From an uncultured Pelagibacteraceae bacterium (GTDB lineage Bacteria > Pseudomonadota > Alphaproteobacteria > Pelagibacterales > Pelagibacteraceae): DNA of 64,000 nucleotides. The notes below the pieces were generated by a model. That model saw nothing but the letters and a program-made list of their open reading frames with translations. It made no database searches and was not told where the DNA came from. The stretch lies in contig CACFAF010000004.1 of assembly GCA_902564245.1 (NCBI GenBank), positions 16,754 to 80,753 on the forward strand. The letters are read 5' to 3'. Each line of letters opens with the position of its first letter. Position 1 is the first letter of the stretch. A program made the translations under genes and the position numbers. Positions 1-10,555 of the stretch are shown piece after piece.

Positions 1-168
1 GAATAATGAAAAAATAAATTTAGTTGGCTGATTAGTAAAAAATATTAATACTTGTTCATAAGATTTATCGTAGAAAGACACCAAATTAAATATAAACCAT
101 AACATTAAGGGAACCAATATGATTGAGCTTAATTTTAAGAAAATCCATTTTTTAGTAGCACCAATCAT
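1..168 (-). CDS. sdhD: Succinate dehydrogenase membrane anchor subunit SdhD (N-terminal part, cut by window edge)
   Basis: The first 56 codons lie on the minus strand and the frame runs open off the window edge. The product begins MIGATKKWIFLKLSSIILVP and enters a hydrophobic stretch with LMLWFIFNLV, as in the first membrane segment of SdhD. SdhD anchors complex II and helps bind quinone and haem b. Its ATG shares four bases (ATGA) with the stop of sdhC, so the pair is translationally coupled. Identification relies on position after sdhC and the hydrophobic profile; the rest of the gene is not visible. Confidence 0.85.
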   Translation of the reverse strand, partial: MIGATKKWIFLKLSSIILVPLMLWFIFNLVSFYDKSYEQVLIFFTNQPTKFIFSLF

Positions 169-545
169 AAAATTATATTTTTACCAAAAATTAAAATTGT
201 TAAAAATATCGAACCAAATATAACTAATATACCAGTTATATTTGAAGTTCTTATTTCAAAACCATATCCAAAATCCCAAAATAAATGTCTAATTTCACAT
301 AAAATTTGAAAAGAAAAAGACCAAACTGTACTAACAATTAAAAATTTACCAAAATAAGTTCCAAAAAAATTTTGGATCAAATCATAATTTGTACTACCTA
401 AAAATAATAGCGCCACCCAAACACAAATTAAAGTTATTATGATCACATTTATGATACCAGTTATTCTGTGTGAAATTGAAACAAGAGATGATATGTGCCA
501 GTTATAAATTTGAATATGTGGTGATAAAGGATTATCGTTTTTCAT
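165..545 (-). CDS. sdhC: Succinate dehydrogenase cytochrome b556 subunit SdhC
   Basis: This 126-residue protein has the SdhC hallmarks: an N-terminal PLSPHIQIYNWHISSLVSIS segment followed by HRITG, then three hydrophobic segments. The RHLFWD motif near residue 87 carries the likely haem-ligand histidine. It is a membrane subunit of complex II, passing electrons from succinate oxidation to ubiquinone. Its start shares one base with the stop of asd upstream and its end overlaps sdhD by four bases. The catalytic sdhA and sdhB genes must lie outside the window. Length is normal for the family. Confidence 0.95.
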   Translation of the reverse strand: MKNDNPLSPHIQIYNWHISSLVSISHRITGIINVIIITLICVWVALLFLGSTNYDLIQNFFGTYFGKFLIVSTVWSFSFQILCEIRHLFWDFGYGFEIRTSNITGILVIFGSIFLTILIFGKNIIL

Positions 546-1540
546 TAATTATTTTTAATATATGCCTCCGCTATTTCAACTGCATTTAATGCTGCACCCC
601 TTAATAAATTATCAGATACACACCAAAGGTTGACTGCTTTATCATTACTATTATCTTTTCTTATTCTAGAAATGAAAGTTTCATTTTTTCCTTCTGCTTC
701 TAATGGAGTTATATACCCTCCATCTTTTCTTTCATCGATGACTTTGCATCCTTCTGCATTATTCAAAGCTTTACGAATTTTTTCTACAGTAAATTCATTT
801 TCAAACTCTATATTAACTGACTCTGCATGAGAAACTAATACAGGAATTCTTACACATGTCGCAGTTATTTCTATACTTTTATTTAAAATTTTTTTTGTTT
901 CATTAACTATTTTTAGTTCTTCTTTTGTATAACCTTCTTCTACAAATGTATCAATATGAGGAATTGCATTAAACGCAATCTGCTTAGTAAAATTTTTTGA
1001 ATCAATTTTTTTATTTTCTAATGAAAGCTTAGTTTGTTCCAATAATTCATCCATAGGTGCTTTACCTGCACCAGATGTAGACTGATATGTAGAAATTACC
1101 AATCTTTTAATTTTAAATAAATCATGCAATGGTTTCAAAATTATAACTAGCTGAGCGGTTGAACAATTTGGATTAGCAATTATATTTTTTTTCATATCTT
1201 TTATATGATTCGAATTAACTTGAGGAACAATCAAAGGAACATCAGGATCCATTCTAAAAAAACTTGAATTGTCTATAACAACTGATTGCTGTGCAGCAAT
1301 AGGAGCATATTTTTCAGAAATTTTTCCTCCTGCTGAAAAAAAAGTAATATTAGCTTTTGAAAAATCGAAAGTTTCTAAATTTTTAACTTCAATTTCTTTA
1401 CCATTAAATCTTAATTTTGATCCTGCACTTTTGGAAGATGCAACAAAGTATAAATTATCTATTGGAAAATTCTTCTTTTCTAAAACTTCCAATATCTTCC
1501 TTCCAACATTTCCAGTTGCGCCTACAATTGCTATATTCAT
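545..1540 (-). CDS. asd: Aspartate-semialdehyde dehydrogenase
   Basis: It reduces aspartyl phosphate to aspartate semialdehyde with NADPH, the branch point to lysine/diaminopimelate, threonine and methionine. The 331-residue protein opens with a Rossmann motif GATGNVG (residues 7-13). The catalytic cysteine is C126 in NPNCSTAQL, and RIPVLVSHAE (about 231-240) carries the substrate-binding arginine and active-site histidine. It lies 15 bases after dmdA and overlaps sdhC by one base, so it is probably read from the long upstream transcript. dapF, another gene of the same pathway, is elsewhere in the window. Confidence 0.97.
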   Translation of the reverse strand: MNIAIVGATGNVGRKILEVLEKKNFPIDNLYFVASSKSAGSKLRFNGKEIEVKNLETFDFSKANITFFSAGGKISEKYAPIAAQQSVVIDNSSFFRMDPDVPLIVPQVNSNHIKDMKKNIIANPNCSTAQLVIILKPLHDLFKIKRLVISTYQSTSGAGKAPMDELLEQTKLSLENKKIDSKNFTKQIAFNAIPHIDTFVEEGYTKEELKIVNETKKILNKSIEITATCVRIPVLVSHAESVNIEFENEFTVEKIRKALNNAEGCKVIDERKDGGYITPLEAEGKNETFISRIRKDNSNDKAVNLWCVSDNLLRGAALNAVEIAEAYIKNN

Positions 1541-1555
1541 GGTGATTTAGTTATA

Positions 1556-2665
1556 CTAAATGAAAGGTAAATCGCAAACTTTTCCCTCAAAAGTACTATC
1601 ATTTATTGATATTTTAAATGCCTGAGAAACTACACAGTAGGGCTTATCTAGCATAGCAATTCCTATTACTTTTTTAAAATGTGGGGAGTATACGCCAGAT
1701 CTCAGTTCTCCTATTTTTGAACTTTTATTGTCAATAAGATCTATAGATTTTGATACATTTATTTCTTTTGCATCAATTATTACTCCCATCAACTTTCTAC
1801 TAATACCCTTTTTTTTAACATCTTTTAATTTTTCTTTTCCAAGAAAATTAACTTCAGTGTCTAAATTTACATATTTATCTAAGCCACACTCAAGTGGGTT
1901 ATCAGTATTATCCATATCATTTCCATACGATAGTAAAGCACTTTCAATTCTCTCAATTAAATTTGGACATCCTGCTTTAACATTAAATTCTTTTCCAGCT
2001 TCAAATAATTTATCATATAAAGCAAGGCCAGATTTTGTATTTTCAACATAAATCTCATAACCACCTTGTTTTGACCAGCCTGATCTAGCAATCAAATGTT
2101 TTGCTCCTAAAAATTCAAAATAATCAAAACCAAAAAATTTCATCTCAGTAATTTTTTTTCCAAATATTTTTTCCATAAGTTTATAAGATTTTGGTCCTTG
2201 TACTGCTAATATATCTACGTTTGGTTCAAATATTTTAACATCAAATTTATTTCCGATTGCTAATCCTTTTGCAAATAAAATTACATCAGAGTCTGCAATT
2301 GAAATCCACCATCTTTCTTCACCAAGTTTTAAGATTACTGGATCGTTTATCAAACCTGCTTTATCATCAATTATAGGACAATAATAACATCTTCCTACTT
2401 TAGATTTTGAAAGATCTCTACAAGTCATTAACTGAACTAATTTTTCAGAATCCTTTCCAGAAATTTCAACTTGTCTTTCTCCTGCAACATCCCAAACTTG
2501 TACATTTTCTTTTAGATGATGGTATGAGTCTTCCAAAGAGCCAAATGCTGCTGGCAAAAGCATATGATTATAAGATGTGTATGCAGTCACGCCTTGCTTT
2601 TCAATCCTTGAGGTATAAGGTGTACTTCTGAGTCTTCTAGATCTTGCTATAGAATAATTTTTCAT
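1556..2665 (-). CDS. dmdA: Dimethylsulfoniopropionate (DMSP) demethylase DmdA
   Basis: This 369-residue protein of the aminomethyltransferase (GcvT-like) fold closely resembles, from memory, the SAR11 DmdA in length and sequence, beginning [20 protein letters not shown] and ending CDLPFI. DmdA moves a methyl group from DMSP to tetrahydrofolate, giving methylmercaptopropionate. GcvT itself is less likely because no gcvH or gcvP is nearby and the N-terminus matches DmdA. Genes for the next two steps, dmdB and dmdC, lie directly upstream on the same strand, which strongly supports the call. Only two bases separate it from the alpha/beta hydrolase before it. Confidence 0.93.
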   Translation of the reverse strand: MKNYSIARSRRLRSTPYTSRIEKQGVTAYTSYNHMLLPAAFGSLEDSYHHLKENVQVWDVAGERQVEISGKDSEKLVQLMTCRDLSKSKVGRCYYCPIIDDKAGLINDPVILKLGEERWWISIADSDVILFAKGLAIGNKFDVKIFEPNVDILAVQGPKSYKLMEKIFGKKITEMKFFGFDYFEFLGAKHLIARSGWSKQGGYEIYVENTKSGLALYDKLFEAGKEFNVKAGCPNLIERIESALLSYGNDMDNTDNPLECGLDKYVNLDTEVNFLGKEKLKDVKKKGISRKLMGVIIDAKEINVSKSIDLIDNKSSKIGELRSGVYSPHFKKVIGIAMLDKPYCVVSQAFKISINDSTFEGKVCDLPFI

Positions 2666-2667
2666 AG

Positions 2668-3417
2668 TTATTTACTTAAAAATTCCTTTACTAACTTTCT
2701 CATTTCAAATGCTTTTTCAAAAATTATCATATGTCCACAATCTGAAATAATTTTAGTTTCTGAATTTTTAATTTGCTCTGACATTTTTAATCCTACCTTA
2801 ACTGGTACCATTTTATCTAAATCGCCAAAAATACATAAAGTTGGGCAGTTAATATTTTTAATAGCTTCTTCGCCATTCTTATAATTATTACATGCCTTTA
2901 AGTCCACTGCTAAAACTTCTCTAATATCCCTTGCAGAATTGACAATTTTTTTAACAGGGTTTCCTCCGATAAAAGCCTTTGATCCTTCATAACCCCATTT
3001 CATCATTAGTAATACTGCCTTTTCATCGCCTGCTTCTGCTAAATCAATTAGATCTTGATTTACAGGCATTTTGTTAGAACCTGCAACCAGGATAATTTTT
3101 TCTGTTAGTTCTGGATACCTAGATGAAAAATCTATAGCCACTAAAGATCCTTGAGAATGACCAATAATAATAATTTTAGATATATCTATTTTTTTCATTA
3201 ATGATTTTATCCAATCAGAAATTGCTTCAATAGAGTCTAATGAGGGTCCTTCTGAATTACCATGTCCAGGTAAATCTACTGACAAAACATTAAAGCCCTG
3301 AGATACATAAAATTGTTCGTGTAAAGACCATACGATATGAGTGAGCCCACTACCATGAATCAACAAAATTGTTGATTTATTTTTATCAATGTCCTTGCCA
3401 CTGGTTGACATGAACAC
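2668..3417 (-). CDS. Alpha/beta hydrolase embedded in the DMSP cluster (start uncertain)
   Basis: An alpha/beta-hydrolase fold enzyme of 249 residues from the GTG start. Visible are the oxyanion HGSG (21-24), the nucleophile elbow GHSQG (Ser88), a GDLDKMVP segment with the likely acid, and the catalytic His229 in SDCGHM. Substrate unknown; its place between dmdB and dmdA suggests a thioesterase or esterase step on DMSP-derived intermediates, which is inference. The start is doubtful: no ribosome site precedes the GTG, while the frame stays open upstream to a CTG at 3444 with AAGGAG five bases before it, adding the family-like residues LNLSVDNKD. Confidence 0.85.
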   Translation of the reverse strand: MFMSTSGKDIDKNKSTILLIHGSGLTHIVWSLHEQFYVSQGFNVLSVDLPGHGNSEGPSLDSIEAISDWIKSLMKKIDISKIIIIGHSQGSLVAIDFSSRYPELTEKIILVAGSNKMPVNQDLIDLAEAGDEKAVLLMMKWGYEGSKAFIGGNPVKKIVNSARDIREVLAVDLKACNNYKNGEEAIKNINCPTLCIFGDLDKMVPVKVGLKMSEQIKNSETKIISDCGHMIIFEKAFEMRKLVKEFLSK

Positions 3418-3440
3418 GTCTTTATTATCGACGCTTAAAT

Positions 3441-5069
3441 TCAGTTTAACTCCTTAGCCTTTTTTCTTAATTCAAATTTTTGGATTTTTCCTGTTGATGT
3501 TTTTGGAAGTTCACAAAATTCAATTTTTTTTGGAACTTTAAAACTTGCAAGAGTTTCTTTGCAAAAGGCAATTAGCTCTTTTTCTGAGATTGGCTTATCT
3601 TTTACCATTTCAATAAATGCACAAGGTACTTCACCCCATTTTTCATCGGGTTTTGCTACTACTGCTGCAATAGATACTGAAGGATGTTTTGCCAAAGTAT
3701 TCTCTATCTCAATTGAAGATATATTTTCACCTCCTGAAATAATTATGTCTTTAGACCTATCTTGTATTTTTACATAACCATCTGGATGCATTACTGCTAA
3801 ATCTCCAGTATGAAACCAACCACCTTTCATTGCACTTTCAGTGGCTTCTTTATTTTTAAAATATCCTTTCATTACCACATTTCCTCTAATCATTATTTCA
3901 CCAATTGTTTTACCATCTTTTGGAACCTCTTCCATAGTTTCAGGATTCATAATAGTCACACCTTCAGTATTAGGATATCTTACTCCTTGCCTAGCTTTTA
4001 TCTCATTCTGTTTTTCTTCTTCTAATTCATTCCATGATTCATTCCAGGCACATTGAGTTACATGTCCATAAGTTTCCGTTAAACCATAAACATGCATAAC
4101 TTCAAATCCAAGACTTTTCATTTTTTTAAAAATAATACTTGGAGGGGGCGCTCCTGCAGTTAATACATAAACTTTTTGTTTTAATTGTTTTCTATCATTT
4201 TCAGGTGCTCCTGTGATCATATTTAATACAATAGGCGCTCCTCCAAAATGTGTTACATTATATTTTTCAATTAGTTCAAAAATTTTTTTAATGTCAATAT
4301 TTCGTAAACAAATTGTTCTTCCATTTAACATGGGAACTGTCCAAGGATAACACCAACCATTACAATGAAACATTGGCACGATAGTTAAAAAATTTAATCT
4401 GTTAGGCATATTCCAAGCTGTCGCACTACCTGTTGACATTAGATATGATCCTCTATGATGATAGACAACTCCTTTTGGATTTCCTGTAGTTCCAGAAGTA
4501 TAACTTAACGAAATAGCTTGCCACTCATCTTCAGGCATCTTCCAAATATAATTGTCATCTCCTGTATTTAAGAATTTCTCATATTCAAGATCTCCAATTT
4601 TTTCTAATTTTGATTGGTCAGCATTTTTATCATTAATATCAATGATAATAATTTTTTTTTTTAAATTACTTAATGCTTTTTTAACTTCTAAATGAAGCTG
4701 TCTGTCCACAACTAATACTTTTGCATCACTATGATCTAAAATATATGTAATTGTCTTAGCATCTAATCTTATATTAATTGTATTTAATACAGCACCTGTC
4801 ATAGGAACTGAATAATGTGCTTCAAAAATCTCTGGAGTATTAAAGGCAAGAAAAGAAACTGTATCTCCTTTTTTAATTCCTATTTTTTCTAGAGCACTGG
4901 CAAACTTTATACATCTTTTATAAACTTCATTCCAAGTGTATTTTCGATCTTCATAAATTAATGCCTCATAATTAGGATAAATATCTTTTGCTCTTTGTAA
5001 GAAAGATAAAGGAGTTAAAGGAACAAAATTAGCATTATTTTTGTTTAAATTTGTATCGTAGTGATTCAT
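3441..5069 (-). CDS. dmdB: Acyl-CoA synthetase, probable methylmercaptopropionate-CoA ligase DmdB
   Basis: An AMP-forming ligase of 542 residues. It has the phosphate loop TSGTTGNPKG (191-200), a GWFHTGD motif in the hinge region, and the C-terminal catalytic lysine in TSTGKIQK (K528). The family activates medium or short carboxylic acids with ATP and CoA. In DMSP demethylation DmdB makes methylmercaptopropionyl-CoA, and the position between dmdC and dmdA supports that role over a generic fatty-acid ligase. It starts two bases after the dmdC stop. Substrate preference cannot be read from sequence alone. Confidence 0.85.
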   Translation of the reverse strand: MNHYDTNLNKNNANFVPLTPLSFLQRAKDIYPNYEALIYEDRKYTWNEVYKRCIKFASALEKIGIKKGDTVSFLAFNTPEIFEAHYSVPMTGAVLNTINIRLDAKTITYILDHSDAKVLVVDRQLHLEVKKALSNLKKKIIIIDINDKNADQSKLEKIGDLEYEKFLNTGDDNYIWKMPEDEWQAISLSYTSGTTGNPKGVVYHHRGSYLMSTGSATAWNMPNRLNFLTIVPMFHCNGWCYPWTVPMLNGRTICLRNIDIKKIFELIEKYNVTHFGGAPIVLNMITGAPENDRKQLKQKVYVLTAGAPPPSIIFKKMKSLGFEVMHVYGLTETYGHVTQCAWNESWNELEEEKQNEIKARQGVRYPNTEGVTIMNPETMEEVPKDGKTIGEIMIRGNVVMKGYFKNKEATESAMKGGWFHTGDLAVMHPDGYVKIQDRSKDIIISGGENISSIEIENTLAKHPSVSIAAVVAKPDEKWGEVPCAFIEMVKDKPISEKELIAFCKETLASFKVPKKIEFCELPKTSTGKIQKFELRKKAKELN

Positions 5070-5071
5070 AA

Positions 5072-6838
5072 TTAATTGAATTTATAATCCATAATATACT
5101 TACTTCCAGTTATTGCGGACAAATAATGGCTTTCTACTCTAGGTAATACTCTGTTAAAATAAAAATTTGCAGTTTGTATTTTATCTTCATAAAATTCTTT
5201 ATTATTTGAGTATTCCCTAAAACTAACTTCTAAAACTTTAAGCCAAGAGTAACCAATTGCCACATAACCAAGCACTCTTAAATAATCATTAGAAGCTGCA
5301 TTTGCATCGTCTTTAGAATTTTGTATTTTTTCTTTCATCCAATTTGAAAATAAATCTAACTTTTCAATATAAATTTTTAATTTTTCTATAAAAGGTACAA
5401 GATCTTTATTATCTTTGTCTAAATCGTTCTTTATCATAGTGATGTATTTATTGATTATATCTCCGTTCTTATTAATTAACTTTCTAAATACTAAATCTAT
5501 TGCTTGTACAGAATTAGTTCCTTCATAAATTGGGGTTATTCTATTATCTCTATATAATTGTTCTATACCTTGATCTTTTGTGTAACCATACCCACCATAA
5601 ATTTGCATAGCATCACTAGTAATTTCCATTCCTAAATCAGAAAATAAGGATTTAACTACTGGTGTCATTAATGAAACCATATCAGATGCATCTTGTTTGA
5701 TCACATTATCACTATGGTACAAGCTCACTTCAGTTTGTTGTGATAACCAAAAGCATAAAGCTCTCTCGCCTTCAATTATTGATTTCATATTTAATAAAGA
5801 TTTTCTTATATCTGCATGTTCTATAATAAAGTCTGCATTTCCATTTTGAGATTTGTTATTATTACTTTTTCCTTGTTTTCTCTCTTTTGCATAGCTTAAT
5901 GAATTTTGATATGCAATTTCAGAAATACCTAATCCCTGAATACCAACAACAATTCTCTCTAAATTCATCATAGTAAACATTTGACTAAGTCCTTTATTTT
6001 TAGGGCCAATCATAAATCCTTTTGCTTCATCAAAATTTAATACACAAGTAGCAGAACCTTTTATTCCCATTTTTGTCTCTATGGATCCAGTAGAAATTCC
6101 ATTTCTTGGTCCTATCTTTCCATCTTCTTTGACAATAAATTTTGGGACTAAAAATAAACTTATACCTTTCGTACCTTTTGGAGAGTCAGTAGCTCTAGCA
6201 ATAACTAAATGAATAATATTTTCTGTCAAATCGTGATCACCAGATGTAATAAATATTTTTTGTCCTGTAATTTTATAAGTTCCATCAGATTGCTCTTCTG
6301 CCTTAGTTTTAAGTAATCCAAGATCAGTTCCACATACTGGTTCTGTTAAACACATTGTCCCACTCCACTTTCCTTCAACCATTTTTGGAAGATACTTATC
6401 TTTAATTTCATCAGTGGCATGATGATGTATACAATTATAAGCTCCAAGAGTTAATTCGCTATAAAGTTTAAATGCTAAACTAGATGAAGATAGCATTTCA
6501 TCAAAAAAAGCACTAACGGTTCTAGGCATACCTTGCCCTCCATATTTTGGATCACAAGATAATGAAGTCCAGCCATCCTCAATAAATTTTTTATATGCCT
6601 CTTTATAACCAGGAGGAGTTCTTACAACTCCATTTTCTAATACAGTTGGATTTTCATCTCCAGTTTTTGCTAAAGGTAAAATAATGTTTTGATTAATCTT
6701 TGCTGCTTCAACTAAAATATCTTTAACTAGTTCAGAGTTTACATCTTTATATTTTTGAATCTCATTATAGTTTTTATTGTTTCTTAACTTGTCGAAAAGA
6801 AACATCATGTCTTCCAAAGGTGCAGTATAATTTGGCAT
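5072..6838 (-). CDS. dmdC: Acyl-CoA dehydrogenase, probable methylmercaptopropionyl-CoA dehydrogenase DmdC
   Basis: At 588 residues this flavoprotein is longer than classical acyl-CoA dehydrogenases (about 380-400) and matches the long DmdC-type subfamily. It shows the FAD/substrate segment MCLTEPVCGTDLG, an ITSGDHDL segment, the YGGYGYTKDQG motif, and IYEGTNSVQA with the likely catalytic glutamate near residue 435, followed by a C-terminal extension. DmdC oxidises methylmercaptopropionyl-CoA to methylthioacryloyl-CoA. The adjacent dmdB and dmdA support that role. No dmdD hydratase is visible in the window. Confidence 0.87.
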   Translation of the reverse strand: MPNYTAPLEDMMFLFDKLRNNKNYNEIQKYKDVNSELVKDILVEAAKINQNIILPLAKTGDENPTVLENGVVRTPPGYKEAYKKFIEDGWTSLSCDPKYGGQGMPRTVSAFFDEMLSSSSLAFKLYSELTLGAYNCIHHHATDEIKDKYLPKMVEGKWSGTMCLTEPVCGTDLGLLKTKAEEQSDGTYKITGQKIFITSGDHDLTENIIHLVIARATDSPKGTKGISLFLVPKFIVKEDGKIGPRNGISTGSIETKMGIKGSATCVLNFDEAKGFMIGPKNKGLSQMFTMMNLERIVVGIQGLGISEIAYQNSLSYAKERKQGKSNNNKSQNGNADFIIEHADIRKSLLNMKSIIEGERALCFWLSQQTEVSLYHSDNVIKQDASDMVSLMTPVVKSLFSDLGMEITSDAMQIYGGYGYTKDQGIEQLYRDNRITPIYEGTNSVQAIDLVFRKLINKNGDIINKYITMIKNDLDKDNKDLVPFIEKLKIYIEKLDLFSNWMKEKIQNSKDDANAASNDYLRVLGYVAIGYSWLKVLEVSFREYSNNKEFYEDKIQTANFYFNRVLPRVESHYLSAITGSKYIMDYKFN

Positions 6839-6864
6839 TTTGTCAGTTTAGAATAAATGATTAA

Positions 6865-7971
6865 TTATTGCAATTTTGAAATTATAGCAGAGCCCATTTC
6901 AGATGTTGAAACCTCTTTTTTTCCCTTAGACAAAATATCTTTAGTTCTTAAACCATCATTTAATACATCTTGAACTGCTTTTTCTAATGCATCTGCTTCA
7001 TTATCAAGATCTAAAGAATATTTTAAAGCCATAGCAAAACTTAAAATAGTAGCTATGGGATTTGCAAGTCCTTTTCCAGCAATATCTGGTGCTGATCCAT
7101 GAATTGGTTCGTACATTGCTCTCATTTCTCCATCTTTATTTTTTGCGCCTAGTGATGCTGAAGGAAGAAGACCTAAAGAGCCAGTCAACATAGAAGCTTG
7201 GTCTGACAACATATCACCAAATAAATTATCTGTTACAATTACATCAAACTGTTTAGGATTTCTTAAAAGTTGCATTGCACAATTATCAGCTAGCATATGA
7301 TTTAATTCAACTTCCTTATACTCTGTATCATGTAATGTTTGAACCTCTTCCTTCCAAAGCTGGCCAGCTTCCATCACATTAGATTTTTCACAGGATGTAA
7401 CTTTATTAGACCGTTTTTTAGCTAAATCAAAGGCAACTTTTGCAACTCTTATTATTTCACTACTAGTATAAGTGTGTGTATTAATTCCTTTTCTCTCTCC
7501 ATTATCAATTGGCTTAATTCCTCTTGGTTCACCAAAATAAATTCCTCCTGTAAGTTCTCTTACTATCATAAGATCTAAACCAGAAACAATTTCAGGTTTA
7601 AGTGTTGAAGCATCTACTAGTTGTTCAAAACATATTGCTGGTCTCAAATTAGCAAATAATTTTAATTCTTTTCGAAGCTTTAATAAGGCTCGTTCAGGTT
7701 TTTTAGAAAATTCAAGATTGTCCCACTTTGGACCACCAACTGCTCCCAAAATAACGACTTCACTCTCTAAGGCTTTATAAAAAACTTCGTCAGTAATTGG
7801 TGTTCCGTGCTTATCATAAGAACAACCTCCAGCAAGATCTTCATCGATTTCAAAATCTAAAGATTTTTTATCATTAAACCAACTAATTATTTTTTTTACT
7901 TCATCAATAACTTCTGGTCCAATTCCATCACCTGGAAGTAATAATATTTTTCTTTTTTTTACTTTAATCAT
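6865..7971 (-). CDS. leuB: 3-isopropylmalate dehydrogenase
   Basis: This NAD-dependent decarboxylating dehydrogenase of 368 residues catalyses the third leucine-specific step. Seen: [11 protein letters not shown] near the N-terminus, [14 protein letters not shown] (substrate-binding arginine and catalytic tyrosine region), [12 protein letters not shown] with metal-binding aspartates, and the C-terminal [19 protein letters not shown] site. It overlaps the end of leuD by eight bases, so leuC-leuD-leuB form a coupled unit. A 26-base gap separates it from dmdC. Confidence 0.97.
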   Translation of the reverse strand: MIKVKKRKILLLPGDGIGPEVIDEVKKIISWFNDKKSLDFEIDEDLAGGCSYDKHGTPITDEVFYKALESEVVILGAVGGPKWDNLEFSKKPERALLKLRKELKLFANLRPAICFEQLVDASTLKPEIVSGLDLMIVRELTGGIYFGEPRGIKPIDNGERKGINTHTYTSSEIIRVAKVAFDLAKKRSNKVTSCEKSNVMEAGQLWKEEVQTLHDTEYKEVELNHMLADNCAMQLLRNPKQFDVIVTDNLFGDMLSDQASMLTGSLGLLPSASLGAKNKDGEMRAMYEPIHGSAPDIAGKGLANPIATILSFAMALKYSLDLDNEADALEKAVQDVLNDGLRTKDILSKGKKEVSTSEMGSAIISKLQ

Positions 7972-8569
7972 TAAAAATCCATGGCATTTTATTCTTTAAA
8001 TTTTTTTCGTAACTTTTTATTTTATCTGTTTTTTTCAAAGATAATGCTATGTCGTCTAATCCTTCTAATAAGCACTTTTTCTTAAATTGATCTATTTTAA
8101 ATTTTAACTCATTATTCCCATAAATAATTTTTTCTTCATTAAGATCAACTGAAATTTCTTCTTTTCTTTTTGCATACTCAGATAGTTCTTTAATCTTTTC
8201 TTCATCTATTATTATAGGCAAAATTCCATTTTTAAAACAATTGTTGTAAAAGATATCTGCAAAACTTGAACTAATAACACAAGTAATACCAAAATCTAAT
8301 AATGCCCACGGAGCATGTTCTCTTGATGAACCACATCCAAAATTTTTTCCTGTAATCAAAATTTTTGAGTTATTAAATGGACTTTGATTTAAAATAAAAT
8401 CATTAATTTCTTTTCCCTTATCATCATATCTCATCTCAAAAAATAAATTTCTACCAAGTCCTGTTCTTTTGATAGTTTTTAAAAATTGTTTTGGTATAAT
8501 CATATCAGTATCAATATTAACTATTGGTAAATATGCTGGTATACTTTTTAATGAATTAAATTTTTGCAT
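7964..8569 (-). CDS. leuD: 3-isopropylmalate dehydratase small subunit
   Basis: The 201-residue swivel-domain subunit of isopropylmalate isomerase. [15 protein letters not shown] lies near residues 18-32 and the [17 protein letters not shown] motif is the substrate-binding signature of LeuD. It pairs with the LeuC subunit encoded immediately upstream (the start codon directly abuts the leuC stop). Length is normal for the family. Confidence 0.97.
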   Translation of the reverse strand: MQKFNSLKSIPAYLPIVNIDTDMIIPKQFLKTIKRTGLGRNLFFEMRYDDKGKEINDFILNQSPFNNSKILITGKNFGCGSSREHAPWALLDFGITCVISSSFADIFYNNCFKNGILPIIIDEEKIKELSEYAKRKEEISVDLNEEKIIYGNNELKFKIDQFKKKCLLEGLDDIALSLKKTDKIKSYEKNLKNKMPWIFND

Positions 8570-9973
8570 TTAATTTTGATACTTTCTAACATCGTCCAGA
8601 TTTCCAGAAATAGCTGCTGCTGCTGCCATACCTGGACTAACCAAATGAGTTCTGCCACCTCTTCCTTGTCTTCCCTCAAAATTTCTATTTGATGTAGAAG
8701 CACATCTTTCTTCTGGTTTTAATTTATCTGCATTCATAGCTAAACACATAGAACAGCCAGGCTCTCTCCATTCAAAACCAGAATTAACAAAAATTTTATC
8801 TAAACCTTCTTGTTCTGCTTGTTCTTTAACTAATCCTGAACCTGGAACTACCATTGCATGAACGTGAGAAGCTATTTTTTTATCTTTAAGAATTTTTGCA
8901 GCTTCTCTTAAATCTTCTATTCTGCCATTTGTACAACTCCCAATGAAAACTTTATCTATCTTAATATCCTTTGCAGCCATATTTGGTTTTAAACCCATAT
9001 AATTTAAAGCTCTTTCTAAGGAATTTTTTTTATCTTCATCTTTTTCATTTTGAGGGTTTGGAACCTTTTCATCTATAGTAATTACATCTTGAGGAGAAGT
9101 TCCCCAAGTTACCATAGGTAAAATTTCTTCAGCCTTAAGATTTATTTCTTTATCAAATTTAACACCATCATCTGTTTTTAGACTTTTCCAATATTCTAAG
9201 GCTTTATCCCAATTTTCTCCAACTGGTGACATTGGTTTGCCCTCTAAATATTTAAATATTTTTTCATCAGGTGCTATTAACCCTGCTCTAGCTCCACCTT
9301 CAATAGTCATATTACAAATTGTCATTCTTTGCTCAACACTTAAAGATTTAATTAAATTACCAGCGTACTCTATTACACAGCCAGTTCCCCCAGCTGTTCC
9401 TATTTTTCCAATTATTTGTAAAATCACGTCTTTTGAAGTGACACCTAAAGGAAGTTTTCCGTCTACATTTATTCTAAAATTTTTTGCTTTTTTTTGAACC
9501 AAGGTTTGTGTCGCTAAAACATGTTCTACTTCTGAAGTACCAATTCCAAATGCTAATGCGCCAAAAGCACCGTGTGTTGCTGTATGACTATCACCACAAA
9601 CAATAACCGTTCCAGGTTGTGTAAAACCTTGTTCTGGTCCAATAATATGAACAATACCTTGTCTTTTATCATTCATTCCAAAAAGCTGTACACCAAACTC
9701 TTTACAATTAGACTCTAGAGTATCAACTTGAATTTTTGACTCTTGGTCTGAAATTCCTTTTGTTCGGTCAGTTGTCGGTACATTGTGATCAGCAACTGCT
9801 AATGTTAATTTTGGATGTCTAACTTTACGATTAGAATTTCTAAGTCCTTCAAAAGCTTGTGGACTAGTTACTTCATGAACTAAATGTCTATCAACAAACA
9901 ATAAAGCTGTACCATCGTCCTGTTGATCGACTAAGTGATTATTCCAAATTTTATCGTAAAGAGTATTAGGCAT
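8570..9973 (-). CDS. leuC: 3-isopropylmalate dehydratase large subunit
   Basis: The aconitase-type [4Fe-4S] subunit (467 residues) that interconverts 2- and 3-isopropylmalate. The three cluster cysteines are in IGSCTNGRI and in the GCSMCLAMN pair; [14 protein letters not shown] and the closing [18 protein letters not shown] are also canonical. It follows rplS by 11 bases without a visible terminator, an unusual junction between translation genes and leucine biosynthesis. Confidence 0.98.
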   Translation of the reverse strand: MPNTLYDKIWNNHLVDQQDDGTALLFVDRHLVHEVTSPQAFEGLRNSNRKVRHPKLTLAVADHNVPTTDRTKGISDQESKIQVDTLESNCKEFGVQLFGMNDKRQGIVHIIGPEQGFTQPGTVIVCGDSHTATHGAFGALAFGIGTSEVEHVLATQTLVQKKAKNFRINVDGKLPLGVTSKDVILQIIGKIGTAGGTGCVIEYAGNLIKSLSVEQRMTICNMTIEGGARAGLIAPDEKIFKYLEGKPMSPVGENWDKALEYWKSLKTDDGVKFDKEINLKAEEILPMVTWGTSPQDVITIDEKVPNPQNEKDEDKKNSLERALNYMGLKPNMAAKDIKIDKVFIGSCTNGRIEDLREAAKILKDKKIASHVHAMVVPGSGLVKEQAEQEGLDKIFVNSGFEWREPGCSMCLAMNADKLKPEERCASTSNRNFEGRQGRGGRTHLVSPGMAAAAAISGNLDDVRKYQN

Positions 9974-9984
9974 TGAAAAAAAAA

Positions 9985-10539
9985 TTATTTTTTTTCTGGA
10001 ATACTTTCTGGTTTTTTTTCTATTTTAGCTGCAGTCTTAGCTTTAATATCTTTATCTTTTTTAACTTCAGCTGATGATGCTGTTTCTACTTTAGCTTCAA
10101 CTTCTGGCTTTTTTATAATAGGAGCTACATTTTCTTCAATAACTGGCTCTTGTTGAACTCCAATATCTATTCCAATTTTCTTTTTAATTTTTTCTGCAAT
10201 TCTTGCTGATTTTCCAGTTCTATCTCTTAAATAGTATAATTTAGCCCTTCTTACTTTCCCTGATCTTGTGACTTTAATTGAGTCGACTATTGGACTATAA
10301 AGAGCAAAGGTTCTTTCTACACCTTCGCCAAAAGATATTTTCCTAACTGTAAAAGATGAATTAATATTTCTACTTTTTTTTGCAATACAAACTCCTTCAA
10401 AATATTGAATACGTTCTCTTTTACCTTCGGTAATCCTAACACCTACCTTTATTATATCCCCAGGAAAAAATTCTGGTATTTTTTTTTCAGACAGTATTTT
10501 TTTTATATTTGCTTGATTTATTTCTTCAATTGTTTTCAT
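9985..10539 (-). CDS. rplS: 50S ribosomal protein L19 with long C-terminal tail
   Basis: The core (about residues 1-120) is L19: [45 protein letters not shown] and the basic [21 protein letters not shown]19 normally ends near 115-120 residues; here about 65 more residues form a Lys/Glu/Ala/Pro-rich tail of low complexity. I start it at the ATG at 10539 (184 residues); an in-frame TTG at 10554 would add five residues. It follows trmD in the usual order. Confidence 0.95.
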   Translation of the reverse strand: MKTIEEINQANIKKILSEKKIPEFFPGDIIKVGVRITEGKRERIQYFEGVCIAKKSRNINSSFTVRKISFGEGVERTFALYSPIVDSIKVTRSGKVRRAKLYYLRDRTGKSARIAEKIKKKIGIDIGVQQEPVIEENVAPIIKKPEVEAKVETASSAEVKKDKDIKAKTAAKIEKKPESIPEKK

Positions 10540-10555
10540 GTTAATATTTATCAAT

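Noticed and set aside
9960..9990. Terminator between rplS and leuC
   Set aside because: The A and T runs lack any GC stem, so they are ordinary AT-rich sequence.
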